Assembly: GCF_018139145.2 (NCBI RefSeq)
Contig: NC_059471.1
Coordinates: 79,692,520-79,756,519 of the forward strand
Source: Gymnogyps californianus
Lineage: Eukaryota; Chordata; Aves; Accipitriformes; Cathartidae
Direction of reading: 5' to 3'
Length of the DNA: 64,000 nt
Under the pieces are notes generated by a model. The model did not search any database. It was not told where the DNA came from and worked only from the letters and a program-made list of their open reading frames with translations. Positions 1 through 10,255 of the stretch are shown one piece after another. A program made the translations under genes and the position numbers. Numbering within the stretch: the first letter of the stretch is position 1; each line of letters starts with the position of its first letter.

Positions 1-938
1 AACAATTGTAACTGCCATTTTTCCCCAGTTCTTCTTCAAATTCACAGCATGGAAATAGATTTTTCACATCTTTTCATTAGTTTAATAATGACATAACTAT
101 CTCATACTGTAAATTGTATCTGTGCTATTGGCAATATGTATTTCCTAGTAAAACTCCTTCATTAAAAATACTATATGCACATATACAGCAATTGTGAAAA
201 GAACATTTCAGTTTTGCACGTTGATCAGAATAAAGGTATTTTCAGAGCTTTTTCAGTAAACTGTTGCCAAAATGAGTTTTAGTGCCATCCTTCACTTTCA
301 TACAAACTTTAATATGCCCAATGACTATCAAGTCATTATTAATTGTGTAAATAATGTATCTGACAAACTTTTACAGAGATGATAAAATTTGAGCCAGAAA
401 CTAGTGTATATATAGGAAATAGAATATTTAGATGAAGTGCAGACACTTGCAGAACAACATTTTAAGTTTGTACAAGTACGTGTATTTTTTCTAGAACTTT
501 TTGCAAGTTGAAAATATTGTCTGAAATTTCCCAGAGTAAAGCTGTGTTATGAAGGCATCCCAAAAGCTTAAGAATAATAGGAACTGTACACAAATTTAAC
601 CTAGTCCTCTGCTCTGTTTGCAACTCTTACTTTGTCACCTCCTGGGCTTGCAGTCCTTATGCCCTACATGTAATTTATTTGATACATGATCTTTAGGCAA
701 AGTTAACGACTGTCTTTCTAACTGTTTTGAACGCTCACTGCAGCATTGGTTTCTCGGAAGGCTGTAGCAAAACCGTTGTTTGCCTCACTTGAGTGCACCT
801 TTCGCTATACTTGCCTATAGCTGTGGCTTTCTGTACATCCAGATACGGGCTACGCCCATGTATTCAGCTGGTCAAGATAACCCTTCCTAAGACAGCATAC
901 CTCTGTTTACTTGAACGTACTTTATTTACAAATTACAG
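1..938. other. Non-coding flank or intron upstream of the Ig V exon
   Basis: AT-rich sequence with no exon I can support. If the receptor gene to the right has the usual layout, its signal-peptide exon should lie here or before the window. I found no ATG-initiated hydrophobic exon with a phase-1 donor. Positions about 921-938 form the polypyrimidine-like acceptor of the V exon. Confidence 0.6.
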
Positions 939-1286
939 CCAGCAGCAGGGCAGAGCTTTCGGTCGTGCAATACCCTGAAGATGCCAGTGTGCTCCTTAAC
1001 TCCACGGTGTGGATGCTGTGCATATTTGAGTACCCCAATGAGGAGAACGAGGAGCCAGTCGTGTACTGGAGGAAAGGCCCCAACTGCCGCAACCAGCAGA
1101 GCCTCCAGTCGAGCCCCGACGTGGGCAGGCCTCAGGTACACATTACAAAGAACACCCTCAGGGGATTCTCCATCTTAAAACTGAGCAACGTTGACCAGAA
1201 CGCCAGTAACTCCTATTTCTGCGACGTGACGTTAACACAGAAAATCCAGGGCAAATGTGGAAACGGCACCAAGCTGACTGTGCATG
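939..1286 (+). CDS. Ig V-set domain exon of the CD28/TMIGD2-like receptor
   Basis: The acceptor follows TTATTTACAAATTACAG and the donor is CATG|GTAAGG, giving a phase 1-1 exon of 348 bases (116 codons), typical of Ig V exons. The translation begins near AELSVVQYPED and ends GNGTKLTVH. Canonical V-set positions are present: C in WMLC, W in VYWRKG, and the D/N-x-S-YFC pattern in NASNSYFC. Extra cysteines occur in GPNC and GKCG and may pair with each other or with the stalk. A second AG at 951-952 is in the same phase and would shorten the N-terminus by five residues. Confidence 0.78.
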
Positions 1287-4200
1287 GTAAGGAGCGTTCG
1301 GGAGTGACAGAAATGGACTTGATGTGTACAAGGTGAATTTAATTTTCCTTCAGACTTAGTGCCTTCTCTCCCACCACTTGCCTCTGCAGGAAGAAGGGTG
1401 GGAAAAAGCAGTCTACAGTCATATGAGTAGGGGAGGGAAGGCACGCCTTTTGTTTGAACTATTTATACAGCTGGACAGACAGAATTCTTGGGGACAGAGA
1501 CTTTTCTTTGGATCTAAACCAGTTCACAGTGCAGTAGAACATTGATTCTATACTTTATATATTCTAAATATTTTAAACATTTACATATGTAATATTAATT
1601 AAATTTTTAATATCTATATTAAAAAAATACTTTTCCTTAATATTCTCCACAAACATTTGCTGGATCTTTACTTTTCTCCATACCAAAACAAACAAATAAA
1701 ACCCAAACAAATCCCCGACAATCTTCCATTATCTTTTTTATAATTTTCTTCACTCTTGATAAGCCAATGGTCTCTTTTGAAATATGTAGTTTGTGCTTCC
1801 TCTTCCAGTTACTGAAAAAAGACAGTAAATTCACACAGCAGCGTGAGGGGTTTTAGAAAGCGTGTACACGAAAGTAAGGATATGTGGGAGTGAAACTTCT
1901 TTCCATTTGACTGTAAAATCATTTTCAACACCTTATAACTCTTCCCCTATTCTCATATTATGAATCCAATTTCCATAACCCTGCTGGAGATGTGACCTTA
2001 GTGGCCAAGATACACTATTCCAGATGAGCCAAGTTTTCTCCATGTGGACTTTCCAGACAAATCTGACTAGCAAGTGCTAAATGCCACAAAGCGTTTCTCT
2101 AATTCTAGATTTCTCATTATGTTTAACAATTGTCCAATGAAATTCTTCTGAGTCCTTAAAAAACCACAGTGGCCAATGAAATTCTTCTGAGTACCGCACC
2201 ATAAGCATATGTTTGGTATGGTTAAGTTTAAAAAAAAAAAAAAAAAAGTTGTCTGAGACTTAGTAAGATAACTGTCATTTAGATTGGCTTTTTCATCATC
2301 ACCTAGGCGTGTGCTACATAACAAAGATGTTTTCGGATATGTCACTCTTAGTAAACTGAGAATTTTGTTTACTATCCATTTCATAAGTAGCTTACAGCAG
2401 GTTCAAAAATCTCATGTCTGAAGTAAAAAGAAGACAACAGTTGTCTCACGAGAAGCTTAACCTTTTAGCCTGAAAAAAACAATGAAAGAAAATGTGATAA
2501 AAATAAAGACAACTGTGCTGCCTGGTCAATCCTCATTAATCCTTCAAATGAAATCTTATCAGAAAAACAACTTATTTTTCTTTTTCAAATACTTAATTTT
2601 CTTTCTCTTTGTTTCAGATTTCAAATGCAAAGACTGTATAAGATCAGATAAGACCTGGTGGGGTTGGCTCCTTCTTCTTGGATACACCATCTTTGTCACC
2701 ATGGTTATCATAGCTTTTGGTGTAAGTAATAACTTCAGAAATAAATGCTACAAACTTAAAGATGGGTGGCATCTTCTGACGGAAAGAAATGACAAGAAGA
2801 GTAGCCTGAATATGCACTTGTGGCAAAGTAAAAAGTCACTCTGTTTTCTGTTAACTAAAGCATTAGAGGTATAACCCCCTGTCTGTGAATGTTTTCAGGC
2901 CACGGCCATGAAAAAAAAGGAAGCTGTGACATATAGAGAAATTATATCGGGGGGGGATTCTGAGCTTGCTGACAACTGGGAAGCTATTTTCTGTGTTGCC
3001 GGCTGATCTTGTTACTTGAACCTGGAAACAGAATGAGAAAAAAAATTGCCTAAATGATTAGCAGTTTGAAACACATCCTGCTCCCTCCATGCTTCTGGGC
3101 TCCAGCTCCTAATTTCATGAGCTCCCCTGGACACACATCAATGTCTGCTCATCTTTTGTCTTACTCATGTTCCGGCCGACCAACCAGTCATGCCAGCGTT
3201 TTATGCCCGTTCCAACCCACTAGTTGGTATGGGCCACTGCCTGACATTTACCTGGTCAGCAGTGCAGCACCCTGGCAACTTGAAAACTTGAAAGTATTTT
3301 GCAAGAGAACGAGAAAACATTTTTTTGGATACAAAATTGTCTAAGCCTAGGGTGAGTTCTTATGTTTCCCATGATATTTTAAAAACCCTTCCCTCTTTCC
3401 TAGTTGTGGCTCTGTTCCTCACTTTAGGAAAAACGTCATAATCATTTTAATCAATTATTTTTTATGGAACCAAAACCTAAAAAGCCAGCTATTAACGAAT
3501 AGCTCTACTTTGATCCTACCTGGGAATATCCTTTATGAAAATAAAATAATTTGGAAGGAAATAAACATGAGCTGAAGAAATCTGAGTTATGCCATAACTT
3601 GATGCAAATGAGCATCACACTCTTTGAAGGCATGGACGGCGCTACACTCGCACCTAACCCTCATCAGTACAACGTGCTCTACTTACATTTACAAGGTCAT
3701 TACTTGCAAGTGTAGTTGAAAGATTATAATTTATAGGAGACCTAAAAAATTCTTTGTGATTCACCAACATCTCTTCTCAAAACCAATATTGTAGAGTCCC
3801 TTAAAAGTTAACAAATGTAGTTAAATTGGCCCAAGAGGGAATAGGTGCCAAACTTAACAGGCTTAGAGGAAAAAAGCTTAGCTCTTGAGGACTCAATGTG
3901 GTTTTAAAATGGTGGCTATTTTAAGTCCAGAAAGACAGATCTTTCAGGTAGCCAAGTCCTGATTGAAAGGCAGGATTTCCTTCACCTTGTCCTCTCTTTC
4001 TCAGCTTCTGTGGTTTAAAGGGCTGCTACTTAAGTGTCACTGAACCCGGCATGGTGACAACAGCTCCCTCTCTGCTGATACCGCCACACAGCCAGGAATT
4101 TCATTATTACATAAGAGTCAGCACCAGTGACATAAGTTACAAGACTTACAAAGACATTTACGGTATCCAATTGCCCTTCTAGGTCAAGTGAGGTTTGGGT

Positions 4201-6932
4201 TTTGTTTTCTTTAACAACCAGTTGTTAAGTACGGTTACCTCAAAGCCACATCAAAACCAGAAATGTTCACACAATTCAGGCAGGAGAAGACAAGGTATGT
4301 GGATTTGGGGAGACAGTAAACTCTTGCTAGAGAGAGACATGGTAAGCAGTCAAACCTTGCTAAAATGCAATAGCATCAGAGGCCTGCCAAAAGCCGTTTC
4401 ACATCTGAATAGACAAAGTGAGCCAACCTAGACTCTCCTAGTCACTGTGAGCACAATTAGCAAGCAGTAGCAAACTCTACCGGGTCTGGCTGGGATGGAG
4501 TTTAACTTTCTTCATAGCAGCCTGTACAAGTGCCTTGTTTTGGATTTGTGGTTAAAACAGTGTTGATAACACACCAATGTTTCGGCTGAACAGTGCCTGA
4601 ACGGCATCAAGGCTTTCTCTTTTTCTCACTCTGCCGCCCAGCAAGTAGGCTGGGGGTGGGCAAGAGGCTGGGAGGGGACACAGCTGGGACAGCTGACCCC
4701 AGCTGACCAAAGGGATATCCCATACCATATAATGTCATGCTCAGCAATAAAAGCTGGGGTAGGAGAAGAAGACCAAAGGGTTTTTTTGCTTCTGAGGTGA
4801 CCATTGCTCAGAGACTGGCTGGGCATTGGTCTGCCAGATGGAGGTGGTGAGTGATTTTCTCTGCCTCACTTCTTTTTTTGTTGTTGTTTTGTTGGGTTTC
4901 TTTTTTTCATCTTTCCTTCACCTATTAAATTGTCTTTATCTATCTTGACCCATGAGGGTTTTTTGCTTTTGTTCTTCCTATTGCCTCCCCTGTCCCACTG
5001 GTGAGGGAGGAGTAAGTGAGCGACCAGCTCTGCGGGTGCTCGGCTGCTGGCCAGGGTCAACCCACCACACAGACTAAAAAGACTGACACTGAAATTTTAA
5101 AAGTTAGGAAGTTTTTAACTTCTTAAAGGTTATTTCTTTACTAAATGACAAATGTTTCCCTTCATGAAAATGTACAGTGTCAAAATCAGAGTGCCTTACA
5201 GGCCACGGCTTAAATATGGTGTGTCGTGACTGGTTAAGTCCTTCAGGGTGCTTCTATACGGAGCTGTTAACCTCAAGAAAAGGTCTGACTTGCCTTTTCT
5301 GAGTCTAAAGTCCTCTCAGCTGTTCCCTTGCTTACTTCTGCCAAACTTCTCCTGTGCTTCCAAATCCAGACTAGGGCACAGCACTGTGCTATCCCAATGA
5401 CACCTGCGTGACAACTGTGTCTGTTTTATGGAGAAGCCATTACAGCTGTCACTTGGGGATTCTCCCCAAAAGAAGACACCCATCTCATCCACTCTCCAAA
5501 AAAATTGTTTATGCTATGTAAGAATAAAGAATGAATGAAAATGTCTCTCCCCCCACTTCCATGCTCTATTTTTTCTGAAGTAACAGCATACATGCATCTT
5601 CAAAGATAGCATTGGGAATTGGAGAAGTATTAAATGAAATCACTGGTATACAGTTGGACATACTTTCTACCTATTTCTTGAGTACAACATGAAACGACCT
5701 GTAAAGGCTTAGGATTCAGCATGTAAGAAGCTAACTCACTGAAATAAATTAATTAAACACTGTTTAATATTAGTTCTTACTCTTATTTTAACATACCATA
5801 ATTGTTCTGCTGTATCATAATGGTCCACGTCTGACCATATTCCACTTGTTTATTAAGTTAGAACCAGATAGGCTATAAACCAATAACCACTTAGGCATTA
5901 GTATCTTAGCTAATTAACATACAACTAACATTTATTAATAATGATAGTGAATAATCTGTCAGTTCATGAAGGTGTAGTTAAAATAAGTATTTCCACATTT
6001 TGTTTTGACTGTGCTATGAATAACAACTTCAGAAAAAATTCAGAATAAACACTGGGTTGCTATCCCAGTAGAGTTAGGTATATGTTCTCTAAAAAGATGG
6101 GGTATCTGATGGAAACACTTTTACTGCTGTCTTGGTTTCAGCTGGGATAGAGTTGATTCTCTTCTTAGTAGCTGGTACAGTGCTGTGTTTTGGATTTAGT
6201 GTGAGAATAATGTTGATACTCTGATGTTTTAGTTGTTGCTAAGTAGCGCTTATCCTAAGTTAAGGATTTTTCAGTTTCCCATGCTGTGCCAGCAAGCAGG
6301 TGTACAAGAAGCTGGGAGGGAGCATAGCCGGGGCAGCTGACCTGAACTAGCCAAAGGGGTATTCCATACCATAGGACATCATGCCCAGTATATAAACAGC
6401 GGGGAGTTGGCCGGGAGGCGCAGATCGCAGCTGGGGCATCGGTCAGCGAGTGGTGAGCAATTGCATTGTGCATCACTTGTCTTTTCTTGGGTTTTATTTC
6501 TCTTTTTTTTCTTATATTCCTTTTCAGTACAATTATTATTATTACATTATTATTCTTAGTTAGTAGTATATTTTATTTTACTTTAGTTATTAAACAGTTC
6601 TTATCTTAACCCACGAGTTTTACCTTTTTTTTTCCCCTCCTCCCCATCCCACTGGGAGGGGGGAGGGGGAAGTGGCTGTGTGGTGCTTAGTTGCTGGCTG
6701 GGGTTAAACCATGACACTGCTTAACAATATATTTTGTGGAATATTGCAACAGATTCACCAGTGCTGTAAAAAGTGCAAGAATGAGTCAAGAAATACAGAT
6801 AGACGTGCTACCCTGCCAAGTGAATGGATTTATGACCAGCCATCCAGACCAGTTAATAATGGGTTTAATCAAGAATATGAAGATATGTCACTAATAAGAA
6901 CTTTCAGTGACATTGGAAGGAAAGTGATATGA
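939..6932 (+). CDS. Single V-set Ig domain type I membrane receptor, CD28/TMIGD2-like, partial (5' exon not seen)
   Basis: Three exons at 939-1286, 2618-2721 and 6753-6932 join in one frame (intron phases 1, 1 and 0). They encode about 210 residues: an Ig V domain, a short stalk with a CxxC pair, one transmembrane helix and a 59-residue tail. The V domain shows the core pair C (WMLC) and C (SYFC), the tryptophan (VYWRKG), and three N-glycosylation sequons (NST, NAS, NGT). The tail has juxtamembrane cysteines and basic residues (CCKKCK) plus two tyrosines, in IYDQP and EYEDM; the second is a YxxM motif of the kind that recruits PI3-kinase in CD28 and ICOS. CD28-family genes share the exon order signal / V / TM / tail, so membership is an inference from structure and motif, not from recognised orthology. 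The signal-peptide exon is missing, probably lying before position 1 or too short to see. It could also be another lymphoid IgSF receptor. Confidence 0.72.
1287..2617 (+). other. Intron between V and transmembrane exons
   Basis: GT-AG phase-1 intron. It contains a 20-base duplication (2134-2153 and 2173-2192, period 39) and an A-run near 2231-2247. No coding or transposon signature was recognised. Confidence 0.6.
2618..2721 (+). CDS. Stalk and transmembrane exon of the receptor
   Basis: The acceptor is CTCTTTGTTTCAG and the donor is GGT|GTAAGT; the exon starts in phase 1 and ends in phase 0. It encodes a short stalk with KCKDC, whose cysteines could make an interchain disulfide, as in CD28-family stalks. 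A transmembrane helix of about 20 residues follows, beginning WWGWLLLLGYTIF and ending IIAFG. No charged residue lies inside the helix, so pairing with DAP12-type adaptors is not indicated. Confidence 0.75.
4483..5070 (+). mobile_element. Diverged solo LTR, avian endogenous retrovirus (590-bp family, + orientation)
   Basis: It aligns by eye along its whole length with the LTRs at 6130-6716 and 58485-59072. Shared blocks are the start (GGCTGGGATGGAGTTTAACT), the GTGTTGATAACACACCAATG block, the CCATACCATATAATGTCATG block, and the U5-like tail with CTATTAAATTGTCTTTATCT and the CCCACTGGTGAGGG block. The ATTAAA in that tail could be its poly(A) signal. The ends are worn and no target-site duplication is clear, so this is the oldest or least intact of the three copies. 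Its two edges are accurate only to about 10 bp. No internal retroviral genes are attached. Confidence 0.8.
6130..6716 (+). mobile_element. Solo LTR, avian endogenous retrovirus (590-bp family, + orientation)
   Basis: It begins TGTCTTGGTTTCAGCTGGGA and ends GGGGTTAAACCATGACA, so it has TG...CA termini. It is flanked by a 4-bp direct repeat, ctgc, at 6126-6129 and 6717-6720. An internal TATA-like sequence (CCCAGTATATAAAC, about 6388-6401) and a downstream TTATTAAACAG that may serve for polyadenylation mark U3, R and U5. No gag, pol or env adjoins it, so it is a recombined solo LTR. It lies in the last intron of the receptor gene, immediately before the tail exon. Confidence 0.88.
6753..6932 (+). 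CDS. Cytoplasmic-tail exon and stop codon of the receptor
   Basis: The acceptor is GGAATATTGCAACAG, giving a phase-0 entry and 59 residues before TGA. Another in-frame AG nine bases later (ATTCACCAG) would remove three residues. The tail starts IHQCCKKCKNES, where the cysteines are candidates for palmitoylation. It contains IYDQP, a YxxP that might bind SH2 adaptors, and EYEDMSL, a YxxM. No classical ITIM ([I/V/L/S]xYxx[L/I/V]) or ITAM is present. Confidence 0.7.
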   Translation: MHQCCKKCKNESRNTDRRATLPSEWIYDQPSRPVNNGFNQEYEDMSLIRTFSDIGRKVI

Positions 6933-8003
6933 TAAACAAGGTGCATGCAGTTGCAACTGTAAGATATAAGCATGTGTGAGGTGTGCTACTTCTATCAAGT
7001 TAGAAAAGAAACATACACACAAATCACTTCATTAACTTGGACTGTTTTCTGTTCAGGTTTTTTTCATCTGTTCATGTATTTATTTCAAACTAAAGAAGTT
7101 ACCACTCCATGCAGCTACAAATGAAATGAGCTTTAGTATACGTAACTATCATCAAAATACTGTAAAAGCTAAAGGTATTCAAACCTCTTTTCAATGCCAA
7201 CATATCTGACCATACATATTGGTTTTTTTCTACTTCAAACACAAAGACACAGTTGAAATTTTGTTTTTACCCAGATTAAGACAGCTTCTTTGCTTTACAA
7301 ATGCAATTCTGTAATACAGTATCTGTCCACTGTAATGACAGATTTAAAGAAGAGTTTGTCAGAGGGGAATTCCTCACATGCTCCCCAGTGCACTGTCTGA
7401 CCTCATTTCTAACTGTTTACACATCCTCCACATTTACAAATCCCTGCAACTTCTTCCGCTCTTAGCTATTTAGCCAGCTATGCCACTCATGTTATGTATA
7501 TTGGGTACATGCATCTCCCAATAGAATGAAAATGTGTTTTTAAAAGTTGTAACTTACATGTTTTCTGAAGAAACATTAATTATTGAAATCATCTTGACCT
7601 GTAGATAGGCTACATAAAGTTTACTGCTGTACAGCTTATCCTTACTGCTTATGTGCCATATCTAAGATTGTAATATAAACTATTTCAATTAAAAAAGTGT
7701 CTTTTAAACTTGTTTTAAAGTGCTTAGAATACTCGTGGAATCTATGTAAATAACAACAATAGAACTAAGCCGCATAAAAAGAGCTTATCATAATTTGCAT
7801 AGTAATGAAGTACTTGAAGAAGTACTACCTTGGAATAGTTATGTATGTGTGACTTGAAGGAAATTAATACTTTGACAAAGTATTTAAATTGTTCTTTTTT
7901 TTTCTTTTTTTTTCCCCAGTCAGATATTGCAAGCTGAATATTGTGTTTCAAATTTGCTTACCACTGATGATATTATGAGAAAGGAAATGGTTCATAGAAT
8001 AAA
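6933..8003 (+). other. Probable 3' UTR of the receptor with AATAAA candidates
   Basis: No further exon is seen after the stop. AATAAA occurs at 7998-8003 and again at 8216-8221; either could end the transcript. The boundary is not determinable from sequence alone. Confidence 0.4.
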
Positions 8004-9482
8004 ATGACAGAGGTTACAGCCTTATATATTAATTGTGCAATAGTTATAAAAAGTGAGTAAATTCTGTTCACTCAAAAGGGGACATAAAATCTTATAGTTG
8101 ACACTCAAGGCAGGACATTAAGAAGTGGATACACACTGCTAGCTGGATTCAGCTCCAACTTCATCACTAGCTTCTTTTTCTAAAATATTTCCTTATTCTA
8201 TCAGTAAATATGCCAAATAAAATAATTTTCATTTAAGAAATTTATCTGAGTATTTGACTCCTTTTGGCAAAAGTGCTGGCTAATACAGTTAGAAAAAGTG
8301 AAATGTGACTTTCAGAGGGACAGATAGACTGTGTTTGAGCATTTGGAGAGGGGGAGGGCAAGCATGAAGAATCTTTTTTTATTATTATTTTTTTCATTTG
8401 GACATTGGGAATTAAATAATGGTCTTCCCTCCTGCTCTACCCAAACTGGGAACTGACTGCATCTCCAGTCATACATATTTAGGTTTCCAGAGTTAGTAAG
8501 TCAGATTCTAATTGCAGATGTAATTATGTAACTCATTTCTTTTCCAGAGAAACTACCTCTTCAGAAGCACCTCAAATTCCCTATTTTAAGAATCTTTTAA
8601 AAATAAAATCCTTGTTGCATATAATATGTCTAACTCTTCATTTCAAAGTTAAAATTATAAATTGGGTAAAATATTAAGGGGTTAAATACAGGGAATGTTC
8701 ATACATTTTAACATGGAGCTTTAAAGGAGAGAGAAATAGCCAGTCCATCCTTTAAAATCCGAGGTGTGACGTCCATATGAGCCAAAGATGCAGTTTTGTG
8801 AAGAGAACTGCAGGCAGCAGTCTCTGAACCAAAGTCGCCTTCAGGTACAAGAAACACAAAGAGGTCAATGCATTCAGTGAAACCTTCCAGCTCTGGCACT
8901 TTGGCAAAAACAACAAGAATTCATACCTAATCTAGCAGACATAACTAGAAGGTGCATTTAAAAAGCATCTAATTCAGATAACTCATACTTGAATGGGGCT
9001 GTTTTCTTTCCACTTTATAACACTGCCTCCACTTCAGATCAATGGCCCTGCAAATGAAGGTCAACGTGATTTCTGCACTTTTTCACATGCTTCTCAGAAA
9101 CAGCTGACTTATTTTCTACATAGTGTTTCCAAAGAAGTTGGACATAAACTTCCAGTCTGAAAGGTTAAATATTCAGAAAGTTCTGGGGGACTGAAAAACA
9201 AGTAATAAGTAGTATGTTCCATCATCTAACACCAACAGCACAGGGATAGTAAAGACATTATTTGTTATGTTGCAGTCAGCAAGGTCAAGGATTTTTATGG
9301 CAGCTTAGCACAGAACGAAACATCATGACCGAATTCAGAATGAGTTTAGAACACAAAAAATTCTTAGTATTAGACACGTGAAATATCACTTTTTTCGATT
9401 TATACTTTTTTTTAAAAAAGTGCACATTGTAGTGTTAAGAACGTTAATATTTATATGAAATGCTGATCCTACAGTAAGTCAA
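8004..9482. other. Intergenic sequence, nothing recognised
   Basis: AT-rich unique-looking DNA between the receptor 3' end and a CR1 fragment. The 63-codon open frame on the minus strand at 8708-8899 has no recognisable domain and no supporting splice or start context. Confidence 0.5.
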
Positions 9483-10255
9483 AGAACCGCAGAACCATTT
9501 GTTAGAGGGGACCTCTGGAGACCACGCATTCCAACACCCCTACTCAAGCACGGTAAGATAGAGCCAGTTGCCCAGGACCATGTCCAGAGGGCTTTTGAAT
9601 ATCTCCAAGGAGGGAGACTCCACAACCTCTCTGGGCAACCTGTGCCAGTGCTCGGTCACTCTCACAGTAAAGTGTTTCCTGATGTTCAGATGGACCCTCT
9701 TGTGTTTCAGGTTGTGCACACTGCCTCTTGTCCTGTCCCTGGGTACCACTGAAAAGAACCTGGCTCCGTCTTCTTCATTCCTTCCCATCAGGTATTTATA
9801 CAAATTGATAAGATCCCTCTGAGCCTTCTCTTCTGCAGGCTACACAGTCCAAGCTCTCTCAGCCTCTCATACGTCAGATGCTCCAGTCCTCAATCATCTC
9901 CGTGGGCCTGCAGTGGACTCACTCCAGTAAGTGCATAACTTTCTCATACTGGGGAACCCAGAACTGGACCCAGCACTCCAGATATGGTCTAGTCACTGCT
10001 GAGTAGAGAGGAAGGATCACCACTTTTGAACTGCTGGCAATGCTCTGCCTAATGCAGGGCAGGATGCTGTCGGCCGCCTTTGCCATAAACGCACATCGCT
10101 GGGTCATGGTCTGTTTGTTGTCCCCCAGTACTCCCTAGGTCCTTCTGTGCAAAGCAGATGCAGGGACTTGCGTGTCCCTTTGTTGAACTTGATGAGATTC
10201 TCTTCAGCGCAGTTCTCCAGGCTGTCCAGGTCCCTCTGGACCATGTGTATGTCTT
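9483..10255 (-). mobile_element. CR1 LINE, 5'-truncated 3' fragment (minus orientation)
   Basis: The plus strand reads as the reverse complement of the CR1 3' region. It starts with an eroded copy of the terminal repeat (agaaccgcagaaccattt), then the stretch ending in GGACCTCTGGAG. Next come blocks matching the end of the CR1 reverse-transcriptase frame (CTCTGGGCAACCTGTGCCAG, TTGTCCTGTCCCTGGGTACC) and the typical AACTGGACCCAGCACTCCAG. The minus-strand translation still shows the LPREVVESPSLEIFK-like tail of CR1 ORF2. It is broken by frameshifts and clearly inactive. The right edge is approximate. Confidence 0.92.

Larger units (their letters stand above)
2722..6752 (+). other. Last intron of the receptor gene, carrying two solo LTRs
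   Basis: Phase-0 intron of about 4 kb. Apart from the LTRs at 4483-5070 and 6130-6716 it is ordinary AT-rich sequence. Open frames at 3054-3344 and 4195-4431 show no domain and no splice context. The intron ends only 36 bp after the second LTR. Confidence 0.6.

Noticed and set aside
793..938. Hydrophobic stretch just before the V exon considered as a signal-peptide exon
   Set aside because: It needs a GTG start, has no suitable donor, and runs straight into the intron-like region before the acceptor.
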